A stretch of DNA of 64,000 nucleotides from JAKIWV01 sp963773945 (GCA_963773945.1 CAVZDD010000005.1:744001-808000), one strand, 5' to 3'. Numbered from the stretch's first letter, positions 17,308 through 25,471 are shown. Numbers and translations are program-made. The notes: a model not told the origin generated them from the letters alone.

Positions 17308-19149
17308 CTAGAGAATCGCCCGGTAGGGACGGGTCGAGAGCTTCCATTCGTTCGTCGACCGGTCGTAGACCGAGCTCACGAAGCAGCGCCAATGCTCATC
17401 GTCGACCTTCGGGTAGTCCGACCGATAGTAGTACCCGGGCCACCGCGTTTCCTTCCGGAACAGGGTGTGGCGGACCACGGCTTCGGCGGTCCAGACCCGG
17501 TGCGTGAGTTCCCACCCACGTTGCAATTCGTGCAGGTCGGCGGCGCCGAGGTGCGCCAGGTCTGTCCGGAGCGCCAGTACGTTCTCCAAGGCGCGTTGGA
17601 GCATCGTTTCGTTCGTCATGTAATCCGTGGCAATGCCGCCGGCGTACTCGTCCATTGTTTTCTCGAGACGTTGGAGCCCGCTCATGGGCTGGAGATAATC
17701 GGGGCTCACCGTCCCGCCCGTGATGCGCGCCTGGGCTCGCTGGTAGGTCTCGAGGGGCCGAAACAGCTCGACCCGAAGTTCCGCGATCCGTCGCTCGTCG
17801 GCCACGGCGGGTTGCTGGCTGTGGTCCTGGAGGAACGCGACGGCTCCCTTGGCCGCCAAACGCCCCTCGGTGAACGACCCGGAGGAGAATTTGTGCGCGG
17901 AGCCGCCGATCGCATCGCCTGCGCCGAACAGGCCCTTGATCGTCGTCATCCGGTTGTACCCCCAGCGGTACTCGGGCGGCGCGAGGTCGGCAGGGCCGCT
18001 GGCCCACGCCCCTGCGCAGGTGGCGTGGGAACCCATGACGTAGGGTTCGGACAGAATGAGCTCGGACGGAGTCGTCCTCGGGTCGATGCCCTGGGCGGCC
18101 CAGGTAACCGCCTGTCCGACGGTCATGTTCAGAAAATCCTCCCAGCCAAGCGCCTCTTTCTCCGGGGTGTCCAACACGCGTTCGGTGTGGAGAAGGATCG
18201 GTCCGTTTCCGGCCCGAATCTCCTGAAGCATCAGATGGTTGCGGAGGCACGTTGGCATCGGCTTTGCGTCGGCATACGCTCCGACCCGTTCGCGGAGCTC
18301 CGGCAATCGCGTCTTTTCGAATTCCTCGCCCCGTGCGTTCGTCGCGATGGCCTTGAGCAGCAAGAACCAGGCCCCGACCGGGCCATATCCGTCCTTGAAC
18401 CGCGTCACGACGAGGCGGTTCTCCATCTGGATCATTTCCGCCCCGAAGGGGATCATGAGGCCGTACGCCGATCCGCTCGCCCAGGGCGGATACCAAGTCC
18501 GCCCGTACCCTTCGCCCATCGAACGGGGTCGGAAGATGTGGGAGGCGCCTGCCGCCGATACGATCACCGCCTTCGCACGGAAGACCACGTAGCTCCCGTC
18601 TCGCACATCGATGCCGACCGCGCCCGCGGCGCGGGCCGGGTCTCTCCCGTCGGGCAGGAGGTGGGTGACCACAACGTGCTCCACAATCTCCGTGGCGGCC
18701 TTACGAGCCGCTTCCGCGACGATCGGTTTGTACGATTCGCCGTGGATCATCACCTGCCAGCGGCCCTCGCGGACGTAGCGACCGGTCTTCGGGTCCTTGA
18801 AGATCGGAAGTCCCCACTCCTCGAACAGGTGGACGGTGGAGTCAACGTGTCGCGCGACGTCGTAGACGAGGTCCTCTCGGGAGAGGCCCATCAGGTCGTT
18901 GCGGACGTATCGAACGAAATCCTCGGGCTGGTTCTCTCCCCACCGCATCCCCATGTAGCAGTTGATGGCGGACAGTCCCTGGGCCACGGCGCCGCTCCGT
19001 TCGACCGCAGCCTTCTCGGCGACTACGATCCGGAGGTGGCGGCCCCAGTACCGAGATTCGTACGCGGCGCCGCAGCCCGCCAGGCCGCCCCCGATGATCA
19101 GCAGGTCGGCGTCGACCACTCGCGGAGCGCTGGGACGGCCGTCTTCCAT
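17308..19149 (-). CDS. aprA: Adenylylsulfate (APS) reductase alpha subunit
   Basis: 613 residues, normal for AprA. FAD site ADLLIIGGGLAGCGAAYE (Gly motif near residue 20) and the very specific AprA segments GAVAQGLSAINCYMG, RNDLMGLSREDLVYDVARHV, RFKDGYGPVGAWFLLLKA, RWGYNRMTTIKGLFGAGD and HKFSSGSFTEGR. Arg250 (VVTRFKDG) aligns with the substrate-binding Arg of Archaeoglobus AprA, and His375 (MGSHATCAG) fits the catalytic His region. The enzyme interconverts APS and sulfite plus AMP in dissimilatory sulfur metabolism. It follows aprB after 15 bases. No sat, dsrAB or qmo gene is in the window, so the direction of the reaction is open. A 599-codon frame on the other strand is its shadow. Confidence 0.9.
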   Translation of the reverse strand: MEDGRPSAPRVVDADLLIIGGGLAGCGAAYESRYWGRHLRIVVAEKAAVERSGAVAQGLSAINCYMGMRWGENQPEDFVRYVRNDLMGLSREDLVYDVARHVDSTVHLFEEWGLPIFKDPKTGRYVREGRWQVMIHGESYKPIVAEAARKAATEIVEHVVVTHLLPDGRDPARAAGAVGIDVRDGSYVVFRAKAVIVSAAGASHIFRPRSMGEGYGRTWYPPWASGSAYGLMIPFGAEMIQMENRLVVTRFKDGYGPVGAWFLLLKAIATNARGEEFEKTRLPELRERVGAYADAKPMPTCLRNHLMLQEIRAGNGPILLHTERVLDTPEKEALGWEDFLNMTVGQAVTWAAQGIDPRTTPSELILSEPYVMGSHATCAGAWASGPADLAPPEYRWGYNRMTTIKGLFGAGDAIGGSAHKFSSGSFTEGRLAAKGAVAFLQDHSQQPAVADERRIAELRVELFRPLETYQRAQARITGGTVSPDYLQPMSGLQRLEKTMDEYAGGIATDYMTNETMLQRALENVLALRTDLAHLGAADLHELQRGWELTHRVWTAEAVVRHTLFRKETRWPGYYYRSDYPKVDDEHWRCFVSSVYDRSTNEWKLSTRPYRAIL

Positions 19150-19164
19150 CGCGGACCTATGGCG

Positions 19165-19617
19165 CTAGGGGGATCCGGTGGGTCGGTTTGAGGGGAGTGT
19201 CGGGAGCGTTTCCACGGCGAGGTAATCCGGCTCAAAGGAGAGCAATTCGCTCGTGATCGCCTCGGGAGATGGGAGGGGCGCCGTGGCCGGCGAGGGTATC
19301 GAATCCCAGGGAGTCGTCCGGATCGGAAAGACGAATTCCCGGATGGCACCACCTCGGCTCTCGATGCGCCATTCGATTCGCTCGGCCGTTCGTTGCTGGG
19401 TGACCCGGTGGCCCAATGGAGCGAAATCGGCGTAGCCGCGAACATCGACAGCCGCTTCGGGGCAGCCCTTGACGCAACAGAAGCACTCCCAGCACATCGC
19501 CGGCTCGACGTTGACCGCCTTCCCGATCTTCGGGTCGATATGCATGATGTCGCTCGGGCACAGGCGGACACATTCCATGCAACCCTTGCATTTGTCCACC
19601 AACACGAACGTGGGCAT
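19165..19617 (-). CDS. aprB: Adenylylsulfate reductase beta subunit (iron-sulfur)
   Basis: 150 residues, the same length as known AprB. Two 4Fe-4S motifs: KCKGCMECVRLCPSD, then MCWECFCCVKGCPEAAVDVRG. The AprB-specific segments ADFAPLGHRV, REFVFPIRTTPWDS and EAITSELLSFEPDYL follow, the last being the tail that wraps AprA. The first cluster motif has a plain CxxCxxCxxxCP spacing, whereas sulfate-reducer AprB carries a longer loop between the second and third Cys; this should change the cluster environment. It hands electrons to or from the AprA flavin. Between fixX and aprA on one strand. Confidence 0.92.
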   Translation of the reverse strand: MPTFVLVDKCKGCMECVRLCPSDIMHIDPKIGKAVNVEPAMCWECFCCVKGCPEAAVDVRGYADFAPLGHRVTQQRTAERIEWRIESRGGAIREFVFPIRTTPWDSIPSPATAPLPSPEAITSELLSFEPDYLAVETLPTLPSNRPTGSP

Positions 19618-19632
19618 GGTCCCTCGCGGGTT

Positions 19633-19932
19633 TCAGCCGTACCGGTACTGGACGCCCTTCGTTCCGCGCGGGAACGCCCAGAGCAGCGCTCCGTTTCCCA
19701 TGGTCTGACAGGCGATGCGACAGGCTCCCAGCTCGAGGCAATTCTCGAAGCGGATCCGGAGCCGGTCCTGGTCCCACTGGTAGACTTCCGCCGGGCACAC
19801 CTGAATGCAAGGTTTGAGCACACAACTCCGGCACAGGTCCATCGCGTCCACCCGGAGATGGCTCTCCTTGTCCGAGGCGAAGGCGTCAGCGCCGAGCCGG
19901 TCCGCCACCGTCAGTTTGGATGATGCGGCCAT
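19633..19932 (-). CDS. fixX: FixX-like ferredoxin
   Basis: 99 residues from the ATG at 19932. The protein has the FixX pattern: CRSCVLKPCIQVCPAEVYQW, then FENCLELGACRIACQTMGNG and the diagnostic C-terminal GVQYRYG. FixX is the ferredoxin-like partner of the FixC flavoprotein-quinone oxidoreductase and takes electrons from FixAB. Here it sits between the DUF1059 gene and aprB, 15 bases before aprB, while fixC is divergent and fixAB are beyond it. This places it physically in the aprBA operon and is the basis for a proposed electron route between Fix and Apr. Confidence 0.9.
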   Translation of the reverse strand: MAASSKLTVADRLGADAFASDKESHLRVDAMDLCRSCVLKPCIQVCPAEVYQWDQDRLRIRFENCLELGACRIACQTMGNGALLWAFPRGTKGVQYRYG

Positions 19933-19944
19933 GAGCTGCCCAGT

Positions 19945-20124
19945 TCAGACGGCCCGGATGGCCGCAGTAATCCGTCCCCGCTGGCCCTCGGATAGTTCGG
20001 GTGCGTGGTGGGCGCACTTCTGATGTTCGGCAGCCCGTTGCAGGATGACCTCGGCGGAATCGGCCTCGAGGGCCCACTCGCAGACCTCGCCGGTCGAGCG
20101 GCAGGCGAAGGCCAGGTGTCCCAT
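19945..20124 (-). CDS. Small DUF1059-like protein
   Basis: 59 residues, ATG at 20124, stop at 19945. The start LAFACRSTGEVCEWALEADS and the following AEVILQRAAEHQKCAHH resemble DUF1059 proteins, small predicted metal-binding proteins with conserved Cys and His. It is the first gene of the run DUF1059-fixX-aprB-aprA, 12 bases before fixX. A TATA-like GATAAAG near 20157 (minus strand) predicts a transcript start near 20131, that is, at the ATG. Its function is not known. Confidence 0.75.
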   Translation of the reverse strand: MGHLAFACRSTGEVCEWALEADSAEVILQRAAEHQKCAHHAPELSEGQRGRITAAIRAV

Positions 20125-20245
20125 GGGCGGACAATCATCGCCCCGAGTTCAAGTCCTTTATCCCTGTTCGGGCCGGCGGGCGCAGGAGGGACTCGAGGTC
20201 GAAGCTTCAAAGACCTAGACGGCTACCTCGGCCAGGCAAGCTCGA

Positions 20246-21534
20246 ATGGAGAAGTTCGACGTCGTCGTGGTAGGAGCCGGCCTCGCTGGCTGCGCCGCGG
20301 CATATACGATCGCGAGGCAAGGACTGCAGGTGGTCCTCGCCGAGCGCGGATCCCAACCCGGGACCAAGACCGTTTCCGGTGGGTTGCTCTACACCCACGG
20401 TCTCGCCCGCATGTTCCCCAAATTCTGGGAGGAGGAGCCCTGTCCGGTGGAACGGGCCATCGACCGAAACGTGGTGAGCCTCCTGAGTCCGACCCGGGCC
20501 GTCTCCATGGATTATTTCGACGCGGAATTCTCGAAGCCCCCATTCAACGCGTTCAGCGTCCTCCGGAGTCGGCTCGACCCCTGGCTCGCGGGCAAAGCCG
20601 AGGCGGCTGGCGCGGTTCCGGTCTACGGCATCAAGATCGACTCTCTGGCGAAAGAGAACGATCGGGTCGTCGGCATCCGGGCCGGTGATGACGAGATCCG
20701 CTCTGATGTAGTCATCCTGGCCGAAGGCTCGAATGCGATACTCTCCCGGGGAAGCACTCGAAGTTCCCCCCGGACCCCAAGGTGGTCGGCGTCGGGGTGA
20801 AGCAGGTTATCGGACTCCCAGCCGGCGAGGTCGAGCGACGTTTCCAACTCCGCGGAATCTCCGGTACGGCGTACACGACGCTCGGGTTCCCCCCCGAGGT
20901 TGAGGGGGGCGGCTTCCTGTACACGAACCGGGAAACGCTCTCGATCGGCCTGATCCTCAGCATGGAGTCGCTGGTCCACCGGAAGGCCTCTATGTTCGAC
21001 GTCCTGGAGGAGTACAAACAGCACCCATTGATCTCGCGATTGCTCGAGGGGGGGACGTTGCTCGAGTACAGCGGTTGCTTCGTCGAAGAGGGCGGGTGGG
21101 ACCGGCTGCCGCCGTTACTCGGGGACGGCTACCTGGTGGCCGGTTCGGCCGCTGGATTCTTCCTCAACACCGGCTTCACGCTCCGAGGGATGGATTTCGC
21201 CCTCGAGTCGGGTCGTTTGGCGGGCGATGCGGCAGTTCGGGCCGTCCGCGCCAAAGACGCCTCTCGCGCCTCTCTGGCAACGTATCGGACTTCGCTCGAG
21301 CAGAGCTTTGTCCTTCGGGAGCTCCGGGCCTTCCGGGGGTATCCGGAGGTGTTCCGGAACCCTCGCCTGTACGGAACGTACCCCGAGATCGTAACGAATC
21401 TCATGCACCGTGCCTTCTTCACCGACGGGAACGGACGTCCTCATCTCCGGAAACTGCTGACCGAATCGTACCAGGGTCGCGCGTCCTTGCTCCGCATGGC
21501 GCGGGACGCCCTCAAGTTCAGCTCGACAGTTTAG
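20246..21534 (+). pseudogene. fixC: FixC-like flavoprotein-quinone oxidoreductase, one-base frameshift
   Basis: About 430 residues once the frame is joined. FAD-binding start DVVVVGAGLAGCAAAY, FixC-type VSGGLLYTHGLARMFPKFW and, in the second frame, VVGVGVKQVIGLP and GDGYLVAGSAAGFFLNTGF. The break is in a CCCGGGG run at about 20745-20751: restoring one G gives a continuous ...SREGKHSKFPPDPKVVGVG-like protein. FixC passes electrons from FixAB to quinone. It reads divergently from fixX-aprBA and overlaps the end of fixB by 17 bases tail to tail. Either a sequencing error or a recent loss that would break the Fix complex. Confidence 0.88.
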
Positions 21535-22483
21535 CCGCCAAGAGCGCGCGCGTCAGCTCGGGAAGGATCGCATAGAGATCCCCCACGACCTGATAGTCGG
21601 CCTGCTGGAAGATGGGAGCGTTGGGGTCCTTGTTGATCGCCACAACGATTTTGGAACCGCGCATGCCGACGAGATGTTGGGCTGCGCCCGAGATTCCCAC
21701 GGCGACGTAGAGCGAGGGACGGACCCGGTGTCCGGTCAGTCCGACCCAGTGGTCGTCGGACAGCCAGCCCGAATCCGCCGCGATCGGCCGAGTGCAACCA
21801 ACCACTGCGCCCAGCGCGACGGCGAGGTTCTCCACTAGCGGCAAGTCCGCCTTGCGTTGCAGGCCCCGTCCGACGGAGACAATCCGCTCGGCGGTCTCCA
21901 AGTCCACGGAACGGGCCGGCTTGGGCTGGAGCGAAAGCGTTCGAAAGTGGTACGCCGGTAGTTCGACCGAGAGGGGGATCGTCTCGGGCATGGCGCCGGA
22001 GGTCACGCCCTGAGGACCGGTCGGGGTATCGATATCCTCTGCCATCGACAGAAACACTGGTCGCGTCGAGGTGTGCTCGATGGCGGTAGCGTTCCCGCTG
22101 AGCAGGTCTCGGGAGACCTCGACACCCTCGGCGGTAACGCGGGGACTACGGACCCCGGTCAACACCGGTCCGCCCAGGAGAGCGCCCGCTCGCGCGAGAC
22201 CCTCTCGATTCACCTTAACCGGTCCGGAGATGACCACCGTGGCCCCGAATGCGCGCGTGGCGGCGGCGACGACGGCGCCGACGTGATCGCCGCGCGCCAC
22301 ATCCACGCCGGACGTCGTGGCCGAGTAGATCCGTTCCACCGGCAATCGCGAGGGGTCCGTATCGTCTGACGGGACGGTAACGGCCGCTACGGCGCCCTCC
22401 GGCCCCGCGAGTTCCCGCGCGATAGCCGTGAGTCGCACGTCCGGGCGAAGGCCGGCGCCGATGCACAGGACTCGCTCCGTCAT
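21518..22483 (-). CDS. fixB: Electron transfer flavoprotein alpha subunit (FixB/EtfA)
   Basis: 321 residues. The C-terminal FAD-binding domain is clear: VSVGRGLQRKADLPLVENLA, GLTGHRVRPSLYVAVGISG, GMRGSKIVVAINKDPNAPIF. The N-terminal domain is shorter and less conserved. With FixA it forms a heterodimeric ETF; in the Fix complex it splits electrons from NADH between quinone (through FixC) and ferredoxin (through FixX or others). Start ATGA-overlaps the end of fixA (22480-22483), so the two are coupled. In the Apr context it may supply or accept electrons for sulfite/APS chemistry; that is inference. Confidence 0.92.
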   Translation of the reverse strand: MTERVLCIGAGLRPDVRLTAIARELAGPEGAVAAVTVPSDDTDPSRLPVERIYSATTSGVDVARGDHVGAVVAAATRAFGATVVISGPVKVNREGLARAGALLGGPVLTGVRSPRVTAEGVEVSRDLLSGNATAIEHTSTRPVFLSMAEDIDTPTGPQGVTSGAMPETIPLSVELPAYHFRTLSLQPKPARSVDLETAERIVSVGRGLQRKADLPLVENLAVALGAVVGCTRPIAADSGWLSDDHWVGLTGHRVRPSLYVAVGISGAAQHLVGMRGSKIVVAINKDPNAPIFQQADYQVVGDLYAILPELTRALLAAKLSS

Positions 22484-23277
22484 GCGGAGTCGATCCCCTC
22501 GCCGTGAAGGAGTTTCAGGAGCTCCCGCGCGATGGCTTCCGGATCGCCGCCCGCCACTCGGAGACCTTTCCGGGGCATGCGGGGGACGTGCGCGTCTCGG
22601 ATGAGAACCGATCCCTCCCGCGGGTCGGAAGGCGGGCTCAAACTCGCGACGGCCACCTCCCGAATCTCCGTCTTCGACGCTTTGAGCGTCGTGAGAAACG
22701 TGGGCAGCCGGGGGCTGTTGATCTCCTGCCCGACCGTCGCGACCGCCGGGAACCCGGTCTCGAGTTCTTCGACTCCCAGTTCGATGTCGCGTCGGACCCG
22801 GAGCCGGTCGCCGTCGACCTGGATTTGACGAACATGACAGAGGGACGGCAGACCGAGTGCGGCGGCCACACCCGGGCCTACTGTACCGGAGAAGTGGTCG
22901 GTGCTGCCTTCCCCGAAGATCGCAAGGTCGAATGCGCCGGCCGGCGTTTGGAAGTAGGCTGACAAGGCGCGTACCGTGACACCGGAATCCACGATCGACT
23001 CCTCCGGCACCGCCAACAAGACCGCGTCGTCCGCGCCGAGGGAGAGGGCGTCCCGGAGCGCCTCCCGGGCCGAGGTGGTCCCGACGGTCAGTGCGGTGAC
23101 GGAGCCGCCGTGTTTTTCCCGGAGTCGGATCGCCTCCTCGACGGCGTTCTTGTCGAAGTCGCTCGTCTTGCGCGGCGCGCGCCGTAGGTCAATCTGGCCA
23201 CTGGCCGCGTCAGCGCGAGTGAGGTTCACGTCCACGCCGTGCTTCACCGCGACGACCCAGCGTCTCGGAGGAGACAT
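22480..23277 (-). CDS. fixA: Electron transfer flavoprotein beta subunit (FixA/EtfB)
   Basis: About 265 residues from the ATG at 23277; a GTG at 23289 is possible. EtfB features: VVAVKHGVDVNLTR start, SDFDKNAVEEAIRLRE, ALRDALSLGADDAVLL, and ELGVEELETGFPAVATVGQ with the nucleotide-binding loop. TATA-like GGTTATG (minus strand, 23303-23309) is about 28 bases ahead of 23277, supporting a leaderless ATG. First gene of the fixA-fixB pair. Confidence 0.9.
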   Translation of the reverse strand: MSPPRRWVVAVKHGVDVNLTRADAASGQIDLRRAPRKTSDFDKNAVEEAIRLREKHGGSVTALTVGTTSAREALRDALSLGADDAVLLAVPEESIVDSGVTVRALSAYFQTPAGAFDLAIFGEGSTDHFSGTVGPGVAAALGLPSLCHVRQIQVDGDRLRVRRDIELGVEELETGFPAVATVGQEINSPRLPTFLTTLKASKTEIREVAVASLSPPSDPREGSVLIRDAHVPRMPRKGLRVAGGDPEAIARELLKLLHGEGIDSA

Positions 23278-23414
23278 TCGGGTCGACACCGGTCGCCGTT
23301 GGCATAACCTTGTCCCGGGCTCAGAACCTACCTACTCCGAACCCGGTGATTACGCCCGAAGAAGGGACCTCGGGAACGCTAAATCAGCGCGTACCATCCC
23401 GAGGGGGAAGATCC

Positions 23415-23840
23415 ATGTTGAAGAATCTGGTCGTGGCGCTGGACGGGTCCAAATCGTCAGAAAGAGCGCTCGCGACCGCCATCGAGCTCGGGAAGGCGCT
23501 CACGGCTTCCCTGACCCTGATCTCCGTAGCGCCGTTGCACGTGATGCCCGTGGGCACCGCGACGGCCATTCCGATCATCCACGATGCGGAGGTCAAAGTC
23601 CACGAGGAGCTTCTCAAGAAGCTCCACGACCAGGTCGCTCTCGCCGGACTCAACGTCTCGACGGTGCTCCTCGACGGGTTCGTGGCAGAAGAGATTCTGA
23701 CCTACCTCGATCAACATCCGGCCGATCTGCTCATCATGGGCGCCCGGGGCCTCTCAATAGGACAGCGCCTATTCCTCGGCAGCGTCTCCGACGCCGTGGT
23801 GCATCACGCTAAGTTGCCGGTGCTGATCGTCCGCGAGTAA
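23415..23840 (+). CDS. Universal stress protein (UspA family)
   Basis: 141 residues from the ATG at 23415, with a G-rich ribosome binding site at 23401-23407; the frame is open upstream but without similarity. Rossmann-like fold with start KNLVVALDGSKSSERAL and the ATP-binding C-terminal motif GARGLSIGQRLFLGSVSDAVVHH, the G-x2-G-x9-G-S/T pattern of nucleotide-binding members. Role in stress adaptation is general to the family. Monocistronic, divergent from fixA. Confidence 0.9.
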   Translation: MLKNLVVALDGSKSSERALATAIELGKALTASLTLISVAPLHVMPVGTATAIPIIHDAEVKVHEELLKKLHDQVALAGLNVSTVLLDGFVAEEILTYLDQHPADLLIMGARGLSIGQRLFLGSVSDAVVHHAKLPVLIVRE

Positions 23841-23961
23841 ACTGGACCCGCTCAGGGGGGCCCTCAGGCCCTTCGGTGCCGGTCGGGACCCGGGGGGACA
23901 CGCGGAGCCAGGTCGCGAGGCGGATAGCTCCGGCCTGGGGGCCGAGCAACGTGAGTGTACC

Positions 23962-24060
23962 ATGAAGGAGGACGATGAGCGCTTTGGCGAGTGCAGCGGG
24001 AACGACGAACAGTACCGAGGGCCCTTCCCCGTCACCGGCGGCGGGGCGGCGGGAGCATAG
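23962..24060 (+). CDS. Possible 32-residue acidic peptide
   Basis: ATG AAG GAG start, 32 codons to TAG. The first half is acidic (MKEDDERFGECSGNDEQYRG) and the tail Gly/Ala-rich. No ribosome binding site, TATA box or family match supports it; listed only because codons in the first half look coding. Confidence 0.2.
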   Translation: MKEDDERFGECSGNDEQYRGPFPVTGGGAAGA

Positions 24061-24225
24061 GACTCACGGGCACCCCCTCCGGGGCCGAAACGGCCACGGC
24101 CGGGCATCGCCTCGGGTGGAAAATAGTGTTGGCCGCAGACGATCACAAATGGAGCGTCGAATCTCTCGGCACCGGGCCCGCCCTGAATGCTGGGGTGGCG
24201 CCGCCGAGGGCCCCATCGGAGGTTT

Positions 24226-24250
24226 TAATACGCAGAAATACGTATTATAC
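24226..24250 (+). promoter_or_regulatory. Promoter with 7-base inverted repeat upstream of the small zinc protein gene
   Basis: TAATACG (24226-24232) and CGTATTA (24241-24247) form a perfect inverted repeat with 8 bases between. The right arm overlaps a TATA-like GTATTATAC at 24242-24250, about 38 bases before the ATG at 24284. A regulator binding the repeat would block the TATA box. Confidence 0.45.
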
Positions 24251-24283
24251 TTCAGCGCTCCGTGTTGGAGCTCTCTCCCACTC

Positions 24284-24484
24284 ATGGACCGAAATTGGAA
24301 CCAGCACTGCGGGAACCGCAGTTGCCGGCATCCGCCGACCGACCACATGGCCACCCCCGAGCTGTCCTCGGGCGGCGGCCGGCCCGTGCTCTGGTGCCGA
24401 CAATGCCGTCGGCACGAGATCGCGCGCCGCCGATTGGTGCCGTGGGGCTGGCTCAAGGGGCCGTTGCCCGCCGGTGCGGGCTAA
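24284..24484 (+). CDS. Small zinc-binding-type protein
   Basis: 66 residues from the ATG at 24284. Cys/His-rich: HCGNRSCRHPP then WCRQCRRHE, two CxxxxC/CxxC-type pairs that could hold a zinc ion, followed by a basic and Trp-containing tail. Own promoter with inverted repeat. No family recognised; could be a small nucleic-acid-binding protein. It ends 13 bases before the end of the convergent ferredoxin gene. Confidence 0.55.
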   Translation: MDRNWNQHCGNRSCRHPPTDHMATPELSSGGGRPVLWCRQCRRHEIARRRLVPWGWLKGPLPAGAG

Positions 24485-24497
24485 TCCGCCGACTGAC

Positions 24498-24767
24498 CTA
24501 CTTGTAGGTCGACTGGTGGACGGCACCCTCGTCGTCGACGATCGTGATGCATTCCCCTTTGCATTCGAAGAGGTAGGCATCGCACATGATGCAGTCGGGG
24601 CCGTTGATGACCCAGGATTGTTCCGCCCGGATCTGGAACTTCGTAACGACGAGGGCCTCGTCGGTAGCCCCCTCGAAGCGGTCCCGAGCCCGCATCTCGA
24701 ACACGTTCACAGGGCAGGCGTTACGGCAGTAAGTGCTCCCAGTGCACTTCCCATGCGCCACTTCCAC
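24498..24767 (-). CDS. Ferredoxin-like iron-sulfur protein
   Basis: 89 residues from a GTG at 24767, the only usable start before an in-frame stop at 24816. Cys residues: KCTGSTYCRNACPVNVFE, then PDCIMCDAYLFECKGECITI. This is a ferredoxin-like double set with unusual spacing in both halves and a central insertion rich in charged residues. It resembles FixX-like and archaeal zinc- or 4Fe-4S ferredoxins of the GKCTGSTYCRNACP type. Probably an electron carrier. Close to the fix/apr cluster, and downstream of the MBL-fold gene on the same strand. Confidence 0.75.
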   Translation of the reverse strand: MEVAHGKCTGSTYCRNACPVNVFEMRARDRFEGATDEALVVTKFQIRAEQSWVINGPDCIMCDAYLFECKGECITIVDDEGAVHQSTYK

Positions 24768-24872
24768 TGAAACCTTCTCTATCTTCGCCGGCCGCCCCTC
24801 GGGTGTCGATAGGGATTACGGCGGTGAATTTCCGCCCGTTTCCCTCGTCCGGCTCGGCGACCCGTTCGTAGT

Positions 24873-25471
24873 TCAGCGGACAGTTTTCGGGCCGAGCGGG
24901 AAGGGGGCCCCATGGCCGGGGACGATCCATTTCGCCAGGCCAGCGACCCGGACCCGATTTCGGTGGAGCGCGTCCGCGTTGTCGGCCAGCGGATCCTCTG
25001 CCGGACCTGAACTATCCCACCACAGGTGGGTGAACGCGTAGGCCCCGGCCGGAGTCTCAATGAGCGTCGTGATGTCTTGCGGGGTGTGTCCCGGCGTCTC
25101 AAGCAACTGAACGTGCGGCGAGGGTCGGAATCCCTCCGCGGGCCGGCTTTCCCACACATCGTTTCGATAGATCGCCCAGAAGTCATGGAAGCGAGCCCGG
25201 GGGAAGAGGGCGGCGTTGAGGGTGTGGTCGGGGTGGTGATGCGAGAAGATTACGTCAGTGATCTGCTCGGGTCTCACTCCCAGTCGGGCGAGCGGCCCCA
25301 GGATCGCTGAACGCCGGGGGACCATCCCCGGATCGATAACGATTCGACGGGCACCATCGCGAATGAGGCCGACGGTCCCGGCGACCCCCGGATCCGATAC
25401 CCTTCGAAGAGGACGTCGACGTGGGGATCGGAGGTGGACCGGGGGTTGGGGCGGGTGCCTACGGGAGACAT
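24873..25471 (-). pseudogene. MBL-fold metallo-hydrolase, one-base frameshift
   Basis: About 200 residues once joined. The start MSPVGTRPNP...DVLFEGYRIRG reads from the ATG at 25471; the remainder, GTVGLIRDGARRIVIDPGM, continues in another frame. The break lies at a run of five C (plus strand 25385-25389), where a sixth would restore the frame. The rest is intact: metal motif FSHHHPDHTLN, then ETPGHTPQDITTLIE and VPGHGAPF. MBL-fold hydrolases act on many esters, thioesters or amides; the substrate is unknown. The clean remainder favours a sequencing error. Confidence 0.82.

Larger units (their letters stand above)
23841..24283. other. 443-base intergenic region, mostly without genes
   Basis: Contains a C/G-rich hairpin just after uspA (23849-23880, GCTCAGGGGGGCCCTCAGGCCC region), a possible 32-codon acidic reading frame at 23962-24060, and the promoter of the small zinc protein at its end. 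Larger frames on either strand here look like GC-driven shadows. Confidence 0.4.

Noticed and set aside
17308..19149. AprA considered as fumarate reductase or succinate dehydrogenase flavoprotein
   Set aside because: Segments such as RFKDGYGPVGAWF and RWGYNRMTTIKGLFGAGD, plus the AprB partner, are specific to APS reductase.
17392..19191. 599-codon frame on the plus strand opposite aprA
   Set aside because: It mirrors aprA, whose protein matches a known family along its full length; the plus-strand protein has no domain and Arg/Gly/Pro-biased composition.
20246..21534. FixC considered as geranylgeranyl reductase
   Set aside because: The VSGGLLYTHGLARMFPKFW segment and linkage with fixA, fixB and fixX favour FixC, although both belong to the same flavoprotein superfamily.
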